Both the position numbers and the translations under genes were made by a program. Positions 8,415 to 16,378 of a stretch of 64,000 bases of DNA are shown here, piece after piece. Source of the stretch: Zoogloea sp. (GTDB taxonomy: Bacteria > Pseudomonadota > Gammaproteobacteria > Burkholderiales > Rhodocyclaceae); the NCBI GenBank assembly GCA_009026175.1, contig WBTZ01000003.1, forward strand, positions 1-64,000. The letters are read 5' to 3'. Each line of letters begins with the position of its first letter. The stretch's first letter is position 1. A model generated the notes under the pieces. The model was given only the letters and a program-made list of their open reading frames with translations. It was not told where the DNA came from and made no database searches.

Positions 8415-9278
8415 TCAATCGGACTCGAGGGCTGGCGTGGGTTGCCGGGATGCCAGGGACACCAGGACGCCGCTGGCAATGATGATGGCGATGGCCAGCA
8501 GCGACGACCACGGGAGGTGCTCGCCCCACAGCAGGACGCCGAACAGGCTGGAGAAGATGACCGTTGTGTAGGCCAGGTTGGCCGAGACGATGGTCTTGCC
8601 GTAGCGGTAGGCGCGGGTCATGGCGAGTTGGGCGCAGCCGCCGAAGCCGCCGACGCCGAGCAGAATGGCGGCATTGTCGAGTGTGATGGCGTGCAGGTGG
8701 CCGGACAGCATGGCCCAGACGAGCCCGAAGACGCTGGTGATCAGGGAGAACCACAGCACCGTGCGGGCTTCCGGCTCGCCGAGGCGTCCCAGTTCCCGGA
8801 CGTTGATGTAGGCCAGGCTGGCGATCAGGCCGGACCCCAGGCCGCCCAGGGCCCCGGGCCACTGCTCGGCTCTCAGGGTGGGCTGGAGCAGCAGCACGAC
8901 CCCCATGAAGCCCAGTCCGACAGCGGCAAGGGCGTACCTGCTGATGCGTTCCTTGAACCACCAGGCCAGCAGCAGGGCGACGAACAGGGGGGAGGTGTAG
9001 CTCAGGGTCACCGCCGTGGCGAGAGGCAGGATGCCGAGCGCAAAGAAGTAGCCCATCAGGGCGATCGTGCCGGATACGCCGCGGGACAGTTGCCGGCGCC
9101 AGTGGGGGGTGGCATGGGTGATGCCCTGCAGCCGCAGCAGGATGAGCATCATCAGGAAGCCGACGAAGCCCCGGTAGAAGACCAGTTCTCCGGTGGAGAA
9201 GTGGGCGGAGCCGAGCTTGACACAGACGCCCATGCAGGCGAAGAGCAGGCTGGCGAGAATCATCCAGAGGGATTGCAT
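8415..9278 (-). CDS. EamA/DMT-family inner-membrane transporter
   Basis: Protein of 287 aa with ten predicted hydrophobic segments arranged as two EamA repeats (about 1-140 and 145-280), the build of drug/metabolite exporters of the RhaT/YdcZ/RarD type. It opens 'MQSLWMILASLLFACMGVCV' and carries 'LGILPLATAVTLSYTSPLFVA' at the end of the first repeat and 'MTRAYRYGKTIVSANLAYT' in the second, both family-conserved. The substrate cannot be told from sequence. The start at 9278 is chosen because upstream in-frame codons run into the aceA terminator hairpin. Confidence 0.85.
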   Translation of the reverse strand: MQSLWMILASLLFACMGVCVKLGSAHFSTGELVFYRGFVGFLMMLILLRLQGITHATPHWRRQLSRGVSGTIALMGYFFALGILPLATAVTLSYTSPLFVALLLAWWFKERISRYALAAVGLGFMGVVLLLQPTLRAEQWPGALGGLGSGLIASLAYINVRELGRLGEPEARTVLWFSLITSVFGLVWAMLSGHLHAITLDNAAILLGVGGFGGCAQLAMTRAYRYGKTIVSANLAYTTVIFSSLFGVLLWGEHLPWSSLLAIAIIIASGVLVSLASRQPTPALESD

Positions 9279-9345
9279 GGTGCGCTGCGGAAGAAAGGAA
9301 GCCCGAATTCTACTGGAGGGGCGCTGACTGCCCGCACAAAATGAA

Positions 9346-9377
9346 AAACCCCCACGGGCGTGAGCCCGCGGGGGTTT
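9346..9377 (-). terminator. Rho-independent terminator of aceA
   Basis: Fourteen-base arms 9346-9359 and 9364-9377 (AAACCCCC..GGGC type) with one mismatch and loop GTGA. On the minus strand it is followed by TTTTTCATTTTG. It lies 45 bp past the aceA stop. Confidence 0.88.
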
Positions 9378-9421
9378 CAACCAAGCGTGCCGGCGAGGGT
9401 TACCGGCCGATAGGCGTCTTC

Positions 9422-10735
9422 TTAGTGGAACTGTTCTTCTTCGGTGGAGCCGGTGAGGGCCTTGACGGAGGAAGAGCCGCCCTGGATCACGGTGGTCACG
9501 TCGTCGAAGTAGCCAGCGCCGACTTCCTGCTGGTGGGACACGAAGGTGTAGCCTTGTTCGCGGGCAGCGAATTCCTTCTCCTGCACCATTTCCACGTAGT
9601 GCTTCATGCCTTCGCCGCGGGCGTAGGCGTGGGCGAACTGGAAGGTGTTGAACCAGTTGACGTGGATGCCGGCCAGGGTGATGAACTGGTACTTGTAGCC
9701 CAGCGCGGACAGCTCGTCCTGGAACTTGGCGATGGTGGCATCGTCCAGGTTCTTCTTCCAGTTGAAGGACGGGGAGCAGTTGTAGGACAGCAGCTTGCCC
9801 GGGCAGGCGGCTTGCACGGCCTGAGCGAACTCGCGGGCGAAGCCCAGGTCGGGGGTGCCGGTTTCACACCACACCAGGTCGGCGTACGGGGCGTAGGCCA
9901 CGCCACGGCTGATGGCTTGCTCCAGACCGTTCTTGACGCGGTAGAAGCCTTCCTGGGTGCGCTCGCCGGTGAGGAAGGGCTTGTCGTTGGCGTCGTGATC
10001 GGAGGTGATCAGGTTGGCGGCTTCCGCATCGGTACGGGCCAGGATCAGGGTGGGGACACCCATCACGTCGGCGGCGAAGCGGGCGGAGATCAGCTTTTCA
10101 CAGGCTTCCTGGGTCGGCACGAGCACCTTGCCACCCATGTGGCCGCACTTCTTCACGGCAGCCAGCTGGTCTTCGAAGTGCACACCGGCGGCACCGGCGG
10201 CGATCATGTTCTTCATCAGTTCGAAGGCGTTCAGCACGCCGCCGAAACCGGCTTCAGCGTCAGCCACGATCGGCAGGAAGTAGTCGATGAAGTCCTTGTC
10301 GCCCGGGTTGATGTTGCGGGACCACTGGATCTCGTCAGCACGCTTGAAGGTGTTGTTGATGCGGCGAACCATGGTCGGCACGGAGTCGTAGGCGTACAGC
10401 GACTGGTCCGGGTACATGGTTTCGGAGGTGTTGCCGTCGGCGGCAACCTGCCAGCCGGACAGATACACGGCTTCCAGGCCGGCCTTGGCCTGTTGCATGG
10501 CTTGACCGGCGGTGATCGCGCCGAAAGCATTCACGTAGCCCTTCTTGGCGCCGCCGTTCACCTTTTCCCACAGGGTCTTGGCGCCGCGTTGGGCCAGGGT
10601 GTATTCCGGCTGCAGGCTGCCGCGCAGGCGCACGACGTCGGCTGCGGTGTAACCGCGCTTGACACCCTTCCAGCGGGGGTTTTCGGCCCAGTCTTTTTCC
10701 AGAGCGGCGATTTGCTGTTCGCGAGTCAGAGACAT
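9422..10735 (-). CDS. aceA: Isocitrate lyase
   Basis: Splits isocitrate into glyoxylate and succinate, the first step of the glyoxylate shunt needed for growth on acetate, fatty acids or 3-hydroxybutyrate. 437 aa, close to the E. coli enzyme (434 aa). The catalytic loop 'KKCGHMGGK' (about residues 191-199), 'VADAEAGFGG' for Mg/glyoxylate and 'SYNCSPSFNWKK' are all present. No malate synthase gene is in the window. A good sigma-70 promoter lies about 140-170 bp upstream, preceded by AT-rich sequence and GAAACGA repeats, and a terminator follows. It competes for isocitrate with the two dehydrogenases encoded at 23.5-27.1 kb. Confidence 0.97.
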   Translation of the reverse strand: MSLTREQQIAALEKDWAENPRWKGVKRGYTAADVVRLRGSLQPEYTLAQRGAKTLWEKVNGGAKKGYVNAFGAITAGQAMQQAKAGLEAVYLSGWQVAADGNTSETMYPDQSLYAYDSVPTMVRRINNTFKRADEIQWSRNINPGDKDFIDYFLPIVADAEAGFGGVLNAFELMKNMIAAGAAGVHFEDQLAAVKKCGHMGGKVLVPTQEACEKLISARFAADVMGVPTLILARTDAEAANLITSDHDANDKPFLTGERTQEGFYRVKNGLEQAISRGVAYAPYADLVWCETGTPDLGFAREFAQAVQAACPGKLLSYNCSPSFNWKKNLDDATIAKFQDELSALGYKYQFITLAGIHVNWFNTFQFAHAYARGEGMKHYVEMVQEKEFAAREQGYTFVSHQQEVGAGYFDDVTTVIQGGSSSVKALTGSTEEEQFH

Positions 10736-10876
10736 ACGAGATCCTTTAAAAACATAGTGGGGAGGGGAAAGCCGGGGGGCGGAAGCGTGTGGCTGCTTCT
10801 CGCTTGCTCCTGAGCCGTTTGACCGGGTTCCGAAGCGTGTTGCGCAGCTGCTTTGGAACTCGGGTCAGTGGTGAGA

Positions 10877-10905
10877 AGTATAGGGGTGATTTTGCACGGC
10901 AGCAA
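10877..10905 (-). promoter_or_regulatory. Sigma-70-type promoter of aceA
   Basis: On the minus strand TTGCTG (10905-10900) and TATACT (10882-10877) are separated by exactly 17 bases. This predicts a start near 10870 and a leader of about 135 bases before the aceA ATG at 10735. The AT-rich stretch immediately upstream would act as an UP element. Confidence 0.65.
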
Positions 10906-10976
10906 CAGGTCTTATATAAGATATAAGAAATTATTTTTCTTTTTATATCAATGTTTTGCCGTGACTTTTTTGTATT

Positions 10977-11029
10977 GTGAAACGACGTCGGTGATGGTGA
11001 AACGAAAAAACGTTGCGCTGCGTCGTTTC
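10977..11029. repeat. Three GAAACGA sites (two direct, one inverted) upstream of aceA
   Basis: GTGAAACGA occurs at 10977-10985 and again at 10997-11005, 20 bases apart (two helical turns), and the inverse TCGTTTC at 11023-11029. The outer copies also form a 9-bp inverted repeat (GAAACGACG/CGTCGTTTC). The arrangement looks like a regulator operator; a long-loop rraA terminator is the alternative. Confidence 0.45.
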
Positions 11030-11036
11030 GGGCCGG

Positions 11037-11516
11037 TCAGAGCAGGGATGTGTCGGAAATGATCACCCCGTCCTCGTCGGCATACAGCCATTGACCCGGC
11101 GTGAAGGTGACCCCGCCAAAGGTGACCGGGATGTCCACGTCGCCGGCGCCCTTCTTGACGCTCTTCATGGGGTGGGTGGCCAGGGCGAACACGCCGATGT
11201 CCATGCCGGCGATCGGGCCGGAGTCCCGGATGCAGCCATACATGATGACGCCGGCCCAGCCGTTCTTCACGCCCAGCAGTGCCAATTGGTCGCCGAGCAT
11301 GGCGCAGCGCAGGGAGCCGCCTGCATCGACCACGAGCACCTTGCCTTCGCCGGGGGTTTCCAGGGTCGAGCGGACGAGCGCGTTGTCCTCGAAGACCTTG
11401 AGGGTCCGGAGCTGTCCGGCAAAACGCTGTCTGCCGCCGAAGCTGCGGAACATCGGGGCGACGGCGCGGACCTTGCCCTCGTTGGCGTCGCAGAGATCGG
11501 TGGTCTGGAATTCCAT
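11037..11516 (-). CDS. rraA: RraA-family protein (RNase E regulator / HMG aldolase-like)
   Basis: Protein of 159 aa of the RraA fold. 'GDQLALLGVKNGWAGVIMYGCIRDS' contains the Gly-rich loop and the Arg-Asp pair that bind Mg and oxoacid in the aldolase members. In E. coli RraA inhibits RNase E; many relatives with the intact Arg-Asp site act as 4-hydroxy-4-methyl-2-oxoglutarate aldolase/oxaloacetate decarboxylase, so an enzymatic role cannot be excluded. The ATG at 11516 follows GGAGGCACC, a clear ribosome binding site. It lies between clpA and aceA on the same strand with terminator-like structures on both sides, so it probably has its own transcript. Confidence 0.88.
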   Translation of the reverse strand: MEFQTTDLCDANEGKVRAVAPMFRSFGGRQRFAGQLRTLKVFEDNALVRSTLETPGEGKVLVVDAGGSLRCAMLGDQLALLGVKNGWAGVIMYGCIRDSGPIAGMDIGVFALATHPMKSVKKGAGDVDIPVTFGGVTFTPGQWLYADEDGVIISDTSLL

Positions 11517-11554
11517 GGTGGTGCCTCCGTAGAAGATGGATGTCGGAAATGACA

Positions 11555-11577
11555 ACGGGCGGCCAAGGGCCGCCCGT
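11555..11577 (-). terminator. Hairpin downstream of clpA
   Basis: Perfect 10-bp stem (11555-11564 with 11568-11577), loop AAG, between the clpA stop and the rraA start. The following T stretch on the minus strand is weak (TTGTCATTT), so termination may be partial. Confidence 0.6.
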
Positions 11578-11601
11578 CGGGTTGTGATGCGGTGGTGAAA
11601 A

Positions 11602-13881
11602 CTATACCGTAGCTTCCGCCATTTCCTCGAACACCAGCTTCACCTTGCCATCGTCGTCCAGGTCGATGGTCACCGTTCCGCCATTGGCCAAGCGGCCGAA
11701 CAGCAGCTCGTCGGCCAGCGCGGAGCGGATGGTGTCCTGGATCAGGCGTGCCATGGGGCGTGCGCCCATCAGCGGGTCGAAGCCCTTCTGGCCCAGCCAT
11801 TCCTTGAGCTTGTCGGTGAAGTGGGCCTCCACCTTCTTCTCGTGGAGCTGTGCCTCCAGCTGCATCAGGAACTTCTCGACCACGCGGGTGATGACTTCGT
11901 GGTCGAGGCCCTTGAAGGAGATGATGGCATCCAGGCGGTTGCGGAACTCCGGCGAGAAGAGGCGCTTGATGTCGGACATCTCGTCGCCCTGCTCGCGCCG
12001 TGCAGAAAAACCGATCACGGCCTTCTGCATGTTCTCTGCCCCCGCATTGGTGGTCATGATGATGATGGTGTTGCGGAAGTCTGCCTGGCGCCCGTTGTTG
12101 TCGGTCAGGGTGCCGTGGTCCATCACCTGCAGCAGGATGTTGTAGATATCCGGGTGGGCCTTCTCGATCTCGTCCAGCAGCAGCACGCAGTGGGGCTTCT
12201 TGGTGACCTGTTCGGTCAGCAGGCCGCCCTGGTCGAAACCCACGTAGCCCGGCGGTGCGCCGATCAGGCGGGAGACGGCATGGCGCTCCATGTATTCAGA
12301 CATGTCGAAGCGCACCAGCTCGATGCCCAGGGTGTAGGCAAGCTGGCGGGCGACTTCGGTCTTGCCGACGCCGGTCGGGCCGCTGAACAGGAAGGCGCCG
12401 ATGGGCTTGGCCGGGTTGCCGAGACCGGAGCGGGACATCTTGATCGCCTTGCCCAGCGCCTCGATGGCTGCGTCCTGGCCGAAGACCACGTTGCGCAGGT
12501 CGCGCTCCAGGGTCTTGAGGGCGGCCCGGTCGTCATTCGAGACGCTGCGCGGCGGGATGCGTGCGATCTTGGCCACGATCTCCTCGATCTCACCTTTGCC
12601 GATCAGCTTCTTCTGGCGGGACTTGGGCAGGATGCGCTGTGCTGCGCCCGCCTCGTCGATCACGTCGATGGCCTTGTCCGGCAGATGCCGGTCGTTGATG
12701 TAGCGTGCCGACAGTTCGGCGGCGCTGGACAGGGCCGAGGCGGAGTATTTGATGCCGTGGTGCTGCTCGAAGCGGGACTTGAGGCCCTTGAGGATCTCGA
12801 CGGTCTCCGATACCGAGGGTTCGACCACGTCCACCTTCTGGAAGCGGCGGGAGAGGGCGTGATCCTTCTCGAAGATCTGCCGGAACTCCGTATAGGTGGT
12901 GGCGCCGATGCACTTCATCTGGCCGGAGGAGAGCGCCGGCTTGAGCAGGTTGGACGCATCGAGGGTGCCGCCAGAGGCTGCGCCCGCGCCAATCAGGGTG
13001 TGGATCTCGTCGATGAACAGGACCGCATTGGGGTGGTCGGCCAGCTGCTTCAGCACCGCCTTGAGGCGCTGCTCGAAGTCGCCCCGATACTTGGTGCCGG
13101 CGAGAAGGGCCCCCATGTCGAGGGCGTAGACCTGGGCATCCGCCAGGATGTCGGGAACGCGGCCTTCGACGATGCGGCGGGCCAGGCCTTCGGCAATGGC
13201 GGTCTTGCCCACGCCGGCCTCGCCGACCAGCAGCGGATTGTTCTTGCGGCGGCGGCAGAGGGTCTGGATGACACGCTCGACCTCCTTGTCGCGACCGATC
13301 AGCGGATCGATCTTGCCCAGCAGGGCCTGCTGATTCAGGTTCTGGGTGTAGTTGTCCAGGGCACCACCAGCCGAGGCTCCCTCCTGTTCCTGCTCGCCCT
13401 GCTCGGACTCACCTGACGGACGGGCGGCAGGATTTGCACCCTGCTGCGGGGTCTTGGTGATGCCGTGGGAGATGAAATTCACCACGTCCAGGCGGGAGAT
13501 GTTCTGGCGTTGGAGGAAATAGACTGCGTGGGAATCCTTTTCGCCGAAGATCGCAACCAGCACATTTGCGCCGGTGACCTCCTTCTTGCCGGACGACTGG
13601 ACGTGCAGGATGGCGCGTTGGATCACCCTCTGGAAGCCGAGGGTGGGCTGGGTGTCGATGTCCTCCGTGCCTTCCACCTTGGGCGTGTGCTCATTCACGA
13701 AGGCAGTGAGCTCCTTGCGCAGTTCGTCGGTCTTCGCTGCGCAGGCGCGCAGGACTTCCGCTGCGGAAGGATTGTCGAGGAGCGCAAGCAGGAGGTGCTC
13801 CACGGTGATGAACTCATGACGTTTCTGCCGGGCCTCGACAAACGCCATGTGCAGACTGACTTCAAGCTCTTGCGCGATCAT
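11602..13881 (-). CDS. clpA: ATP-dependent Clp protease ATP-binding subunit ClpA
   Basis: Hsp100 unfoldase of 759 aa that feeds substrates into ClpP. It has an N-terminal double Clp repeat (about 1-145, starting '[14 protein letters not shown]'), a first AAA+ module with Walker A 'GEAGVGKT', a second with '[16 protein letters not shown]', and a C-terminal D2-small domain. There is no ClpB/ClpC-type middle coiled coil, which identifies ClpA. The loop 'IGFSAR' (about 620-630) is the ClpP-binding IGF/L-type loop. The start at 13881 lies 1 bp beyond the clpS stop, so the two are translationally coupled. Length matches E. coli ClpA (758 aa). Confidence 0.97.
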   Translation of the reverse strand: MIAQELEVSLHMAFVEARQKRHEFITVEHLLLALLDNPSAAEVLRACAAKTDELRKELTAFVNEHTPKVEGTEDIDTQPTLGFQRVIQRAILHVQSSGKKEVTGANVLVAIFGEKDSHAVYFLQRQNISRLDVVNFISHGITKTPQQGANPAARPSGESEQGEQEQEGASAGGALDNYTQNLNQQALLGKIDPLIGRDKEVERVIQTLCRRRKNNPLLVGEAGVGKTAIAEGLARRIVEGRVPDILADAQVYALDMGALLAGTKYRGDFEQRLKAVLKQLADHPNAVLFIDEIHTLIGAGAASGGTLDASNLLKPALSSGQMKCIGATTYTEFRQIFEKDHALSRRFQKVDVVEPSVSETVEILKGLKSRFEQHHGIKYSASALSSAAELSARYINDRHLPDKAIDVIDEAGAAQRILPKSRQKKLIGKGEIEEIVAKIARIPPRSVSNDDRAALKTLERDLRNVVFGQDAAIEALGKAIKMSRSGLGNPAKPIGAFLFSGPTGVGKTEVARQLAYTLGIELVRFDMSEYMERHAVSRLIGAPPGYVGFDQGGLLTEQVTKKPHCVLLLDEIEKAHPDIYNILLQVMDHGTLTDNNGRQADFRNTIIIMTTNAGAENMQKAVIGFSARREQGDEMSDIKRLFSPEFRNRLDAIISFKGLDHEVITRVVEKFLMQLEAQLHEKKVEAHFTDKLKEWLGQKGFDPLMGARPMARLIQDTIRSALADELLFGRLANGGTVTIDLDDDGKVKLVFEEMAEATV

Positions 13882-13882
13882 T

Positions 13883-14200
13883 TCAGTTTTCCTCCATGAC
13901 ACACGCCAGCGGGTGTTGGTGCTGGCGAGCGTATGCGATGACCTGCTCGACTTTGGTGGCGGCAACATCCCGGGGGAAGACCCCGCAAACACCAACGCCC
14001 TCTCTGTGGACTTTGAGCATGATCCGCGTCGCTTGTTCGCGGTCCTTGCCAAAGTATTTCTGTATCACGGCCACCACGAAATCCATGGGGGTGAAATCGT
14101 CGTTAAGGAGCATGACCTTGAACAAGGGTGGCGGCTTGACCCGCGTGACCGTTGCTTCGAGGACAGACTCTTCCTGCTTTTTGATGACCATGCGACCCAT
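13883..14200 (-). CDS. clpS: Clp protease adaptor ClpS
   Basis: N-end-rule adaptor of about 105 aa that delivers proteins with bulky hydrophobic N-terminal residues to ClpA. The core '[21 protein letters not shown]' and the lid helix '[16 protein letters not shown]' are diagnostic; Asn-Asp-Asp of the binding pocket is present. I prefer the ATG at 14200 because GAGG lies nine bases upstream; an internal ATG at 14191 is possible. It is encoded immediately upstream of clpA and divergent from the cold-shock gene, the same order as cspD-clpS-clpA in enterobacteria. Confidence 0.95.
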   Translation of the reverse strand: MGRMVIKKQEESVLEATVTRVKPPPLFKVMLLNDDFTPMDFVVAVIQKYFGKDREQATRIMLKVHREGVGVCGVFPRDVAATKVEQVIAYARQHQHPLACVMEEN

Positions 14201-14312
14201 TCTAAACAACCTCGATGATTGTGCAAGAGTGTCCTGGCACGCTCGCCGGGCGAATTTCGCAAGCTGCGCACCGCCCAACATTGGTGCGCCGCACGCGAGA
14301 ATTAAGTCACGC

Positions 14313-14369
14313 CAAAACAGGTGCTTTGTGTCTAAAAGCCGCCAAAATCGACATAAGGCGCCTGTTTTG
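14313..14369 (-). repeat. Imperfect inverted repeat CAAAACAGG..CCTGTTTTG in the clpS leader
   Basis: CAAAACAGGTGC (14313-14324) and GCGCCTGTTTTG (14358-14369) pair over 12 positions with one G-T wobble and a 33-base loop. If clpS transcription starts near 14368 as the -24/-12-like site suggests, the hairpin would form the very 5' end of the clpSA messenger. It could instead be an operator. Confidence 0.4.
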
Positions 14370-14379
14370 ATGCTGTGAT

Positions 14380-14394
14380 GCAACATTTGTGCCG
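14380..14394 (-). promoter_or_regulatory. Possible sigma-54 promoter of clpS-clpA
   Basis: Minus strand CGGCAC-N5-TTGC, differing from the consensus TGGCAC-N5-TTGC at one base and with correct GG-N10-GC spacing. The match is good, but no activator site or gene is adjacent, and RpoN control of clpSA is not something I can point to elsewhere, so this is tentative. Confidence 0.4.
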
Positions 14395-14407
14395 AATCAC
14401 AAATGCG

Positions 14408-14436
14408 TTGACGCGCTTTGGCAAGTCACGTAAAAG
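14408..14436 (+). promoter_or_regulatory. Sigma-70 promoter of the cold-shock gene
   Basis: TTGACG (14408-14413), a 17-base spacer, then TAAAAG (14431-14436). The start would be near 14443, leaving a leader of about 140 bases before the ATG at 14583. Long leaders of this size control translation of cspA-type genes at low temperature. Confidence 0.6.
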
Positions 14437-14582
14437 CAGAACTGTGTTCGCGCCGAGGTTGAAGCGAAGGTTCTTGCGTCGCGTGTTCGAAGCAATGCCC
14501 TCGAAAGTCCCCCGCTTTTCCTGACCCGACCGCATGCCGGACGTCCGGATCGTATTACTGAAATCAAGAAGGAATTAGCAAT

Positions 14583-14786
14583 ATGGCAACTGGTACTGTT
14601 AAGTGGTTCAACGACGCCAAGGGCTTCGGCTTCATCACGCCGGACGATGGCAGCGAAGACCTGTTTGCGCACTTCTCCGCCATCACCATGGCAGGTTTCA
14701 AGTCGCTGAAGGAGGGGGAGAAGGTTCAGTTCGAGGTCACGCAAGGCCCGAAGGGCAAGCAAGCGTCCAACATCCAGCGCGCTTGA
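14583..14786 (+). CDS. Cold-shock domain protein (CspA family)
   Basis: Single cold-shock domain of 67 aa that binds single-stranded RNA and DNA. RNP1 'KGFGFITP' and RNP2 'DLFAHFSAI' are intact; start '[16 protein letters not shown]' is canonical. A GGAATTAGCAAT ribosome binding region precedes the ATG. The location divergent to clpS-clpA matches cspD of enterobacteria, but sequence alone does not separate a cold-induced from a stationary-phase paralogue. It has a promoter with a long leader upstream and a terminator 47 bp downstream, so it is monocistronic. Confidence 0.95.
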   Translation: MATGTVKWFNDAKGFGFITPDDGSEDLFAHFSAITMAGFKSLKEGEKVQFEVTQGPKGKQASNIQRA

Positions 14787-14832
14787 TCCTTCCGGCTTGT
14801 CGGGCCAGTCGGCCCTGACGCCGTGATGTCAG

Positions 14833-14867
14833 ACCGCCGATCTGCGTGAGCAGGTCGGCGGTTTCGC
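14833..14867 (+). terminator. Terminator of the cold-shock gene
   Basis: Stem 14833-14845 with 14850-14862, loop GTGA, one G-T wobble, followed by TTCGCTTT on the plus strand. Confidence 0.8.
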
Positions 14868-15050
14868 TTTAAGGGGCGGGTGTGCGGCGGTTTGTGCCGC
14901 GCTGAGTCGTGTGTCGTGCGCGTGAGTGTCGTCCGCGCGTGTATTTGGTGTGTGTATTCCGCGTGTGCATCTCGCGTGAGCGGTTCTTGTTGCAGGTGCT
15001 GCTGCTCCGTCCTGGCCCGTCGGGCTGGCATTTCCAGGATCGCAGGCAAC

Positions 15051-15077
15051 AAAAAACCCGCTCAAGGCGGGTTTTTT
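15051..15077. terminator. Terminator of rpmB-rpmG
   Basis: Perfect 11-bp stem (AAAAAACCCGC with GCGGGTTTTTT, 15051-15061 and 15067-15077), loop TCAAG. It begins 35 bp past the rpmG stop; the A/T arms allow it to work in both directions. Confidence 0.92.
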
Positions 15078-15112
15078 GTATGCAACAAGCGGTAATCGCG
15101 TGCCGGAAGCAA

Positions 15113-15280
15113 TTACTTGAGTTTCACTTCCTTGTACGGCACGTGCTTGCGGGCAACGGGATCGTACTTGTTGAACTCAAGCTTGGTCGGGGTCGTGCGC
15201 TTGTTCTTCGAGGTGGTGTAGAAGTGCCCGGTGCCAGCAGTGGACTCGAGCTTGATCTTTTCGCGGCCGCCTTTTGCCAT
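15113..15280 (-). CDS. rpmG: 50S ribosomal protein L33
   Basis: Ribosomal protein of 55 aa starting '[20 protein letters not shown]' and ending '[10 protein letters not shown]'. It contains no cysteine pairs, so it is the zinc-independent (C-minus) form of L33. The ATG at 15280 follows GGAGATAAACC. It is the second gene of the conserved rpmB-rpmG operon, 28 bp after rpmB, and a strong terminator follows. Confidence 0.97.
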   Translation of the reverse strand: MAKGGREKIKLESTAGTGHFYTTSKNKRTTPTKLEFNKYDPVARKHVPYKEVKLK

Positions 15281-15308
15281 TTTGGTTTATCTCCAGCGGT
15301 GTAAAGGC

Positions 15309-15545
15309 TTAGACCTTTTCGCCGCGAGCGCGCAGCTCAGCGACGATGGTGTCGATGCCTTTTTTGTCAATGGTGCGCAGGGCAGCGTTGGATACGCGCA
15401 GGCGCACCCAGCGGTTCTCGGCCTCGCTCCAGAACTTGCGATTTTGCAGGTTCGGCAGGAAGCGGCGCTTGGTCTTGTTGTTGGCGTGGGAGACGTTGTT
15501 CCCCACCATCGGTGCTTTTCCGGTCACTTGGCAAACGCGAGCCAT
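15309..15545 (-). CDS. rpmB: 50S ribosomal protein L28
   Basis: Ribosomal protein of 78 aa, '[20 protein letters not shown]' onward, the standard L28 start; basic throughout. I chose the ATG at 15545 because it gives the family N-terminus and length (78 aa in E. coli); an upstream in-frame start at 15614 would add 23 non-conserved residues. First gene of rpmB-rpmG, with about 108 bp between it and radC upstream, which is room for its own promoter. Confidence 0.97.
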   Translation of the reverse strand: MARVCQVTGKAPMVGNNVSHANNKTKRRFLPNLQNRKFWSEAENRWVRLRVSNAALRTIDKKGIDTIVAELRARGEKV

Positions 15546-15653
15546 TTGTTGCTCCAAACTGGTTTTGATTCGATAAGACTCTCGATTATAAAGGAACGGT
15601 GTTCGGCGAATCAATACTTTTGTGCGTTTTGGGTTGCACGTGGTCGGCTCCCG

Positions 15654-16331
15654 CTAGAGAAGGCCACGTTCCGCGAAGGAGACCGGGGGGCTGTTGCCGG
15701 CCACGATGAAGTGATCGAGGACGCGTACATCGATCAATGACAAGGCCTGCGACAGGCTGCGGGTCAGGGCCTGATCGGCGTGGCTCGGCTCGTTCACGCC
15801 CGAGGGGTGGTTGTGGGCCAGGATGACAGCGGCGGCGTTGTGGTGGAGCACCAGCTTGACCACCTCCCGGGGGTATACCGAGGTCTGTGACAGCGTTCCG
15901 CGGAACAGTTCCTCGCTGGCCATGACCCGGTTCTGGGCGTCCAGCAGCAGGATCATGAACACCTCGTGAGGGAGCTGGCCGAGCCTGAGGCGTAGCCAGT
16001 CGCGAACTGCGCCCGGTGAGTCGAAGACGTCGCGCTGTGCCATCTCCTCGCCGAGGGCGCGGCGGGCCAGTTCGAGAACGGCCTGCAGCTGGGCATACTT
16101 GGCGGGGCCCATGCCGGGAACGGCCGAGAAGGCGTCGGCGCTGGCATTGCAGAGGGCGGTCAATCCGCCGAAATGGGAGATCAGGTCGCGCGCCAGATCG
16201 ACGGCGCTCCTGCCGCGGATGCCAACCCGCAGGAACAGGGCCAGGAGTTCGGCGTCGGACAGGGCCGCCGCGCCGCGCGCCAGCAGGCGTTCGCGGGGAC
16301 GTTCGTCGGCAGGCCAGTCGGTGATTGCCAT
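15654..16331 (-). CDS. radC: RadC/YicR family JAMM-domain protein
   Basis: Protein of 225 aa with an N-terminal helix-hairpin-helix region ('[15 protein letters not shown]', about 65-85) and a C-terminal JAB/MPN domain whose metal motif is intact: Glu in 'ASEELFRG', 'HNHPSG' and the Asp about ten residues later. The name comes from a disproved link to the radC102 repair mutation; the true function is unknown although the fold suggests a metallo-isopeptidase or nuclease-like role. It is divergent from coaBC, as in most proteobacteria, with only 47 bp between start codons. Confidence 0.93.
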   Translation of the reverse strand: MAITDWPADERPRERLLARGAAALSDAELLALFLRVGIRGRSAVDLARDLISHFGGLTALCNASADAFSAVPGMGPAKYAQLQAVLELARRALGEEMAQRDVFDSPGAVRDWLRLRLGQLPHEVFMILLLDAQNRVMASEELFRGTLSQTSVYPREVVKLVLHHNAAAVILAHNHPSGVNEPSHADQALTRSLSQALSLIDVRVLDHFIVAGNSPPVSFAERGLL

Positions 16332-16378
16332 GGCGTGTAGAATTCGAGCATCTGAAGTCTTGAAATAATACCATTGGC

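Larger units (their letters stand above)
10736..11036. other. aceA-rraA intergenic regulatory region
   Basis: 301 bp without a gene. It holds the aceA promoter (10877-10905), an AT-rich block with the palindrome CTTATATAAG (10911-10920) and oligo-T runs to about 10955, and repeats of GAAACGA (10977-11029). The strong local drop in GC is consistent with an UP-element and regulator-binding region for aceA. Confidence 0.7.
14201..14582. other. Divergent clpS-csp regulatory region
   Basis: 382 bp without a gene. It contains a sigma-54-like site towards clpS (14380-14394), a 12-bp imperfect inverted repeat at the expected start of that transcript (14313-14324 with 14358-14369), a sigma-70 promoter for csp (14408-14436) and the roughly 140-base csp leader. 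Confidence 0.65.
14787..15112. other. Gene-free stretch between csp and rpmG
   Basis: 326 bp. The csp terminator (14833-14867) and the rpmG terminator (15051-15077) frame about 180 bp that is rich in alternating GTG/CGCG/TGTG steps (about 14880-14985). I see no convincing gene in it; the few open frames are Arg/Cys/Val-rich and lack a ribosome binding site. Confidence 0.6.
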
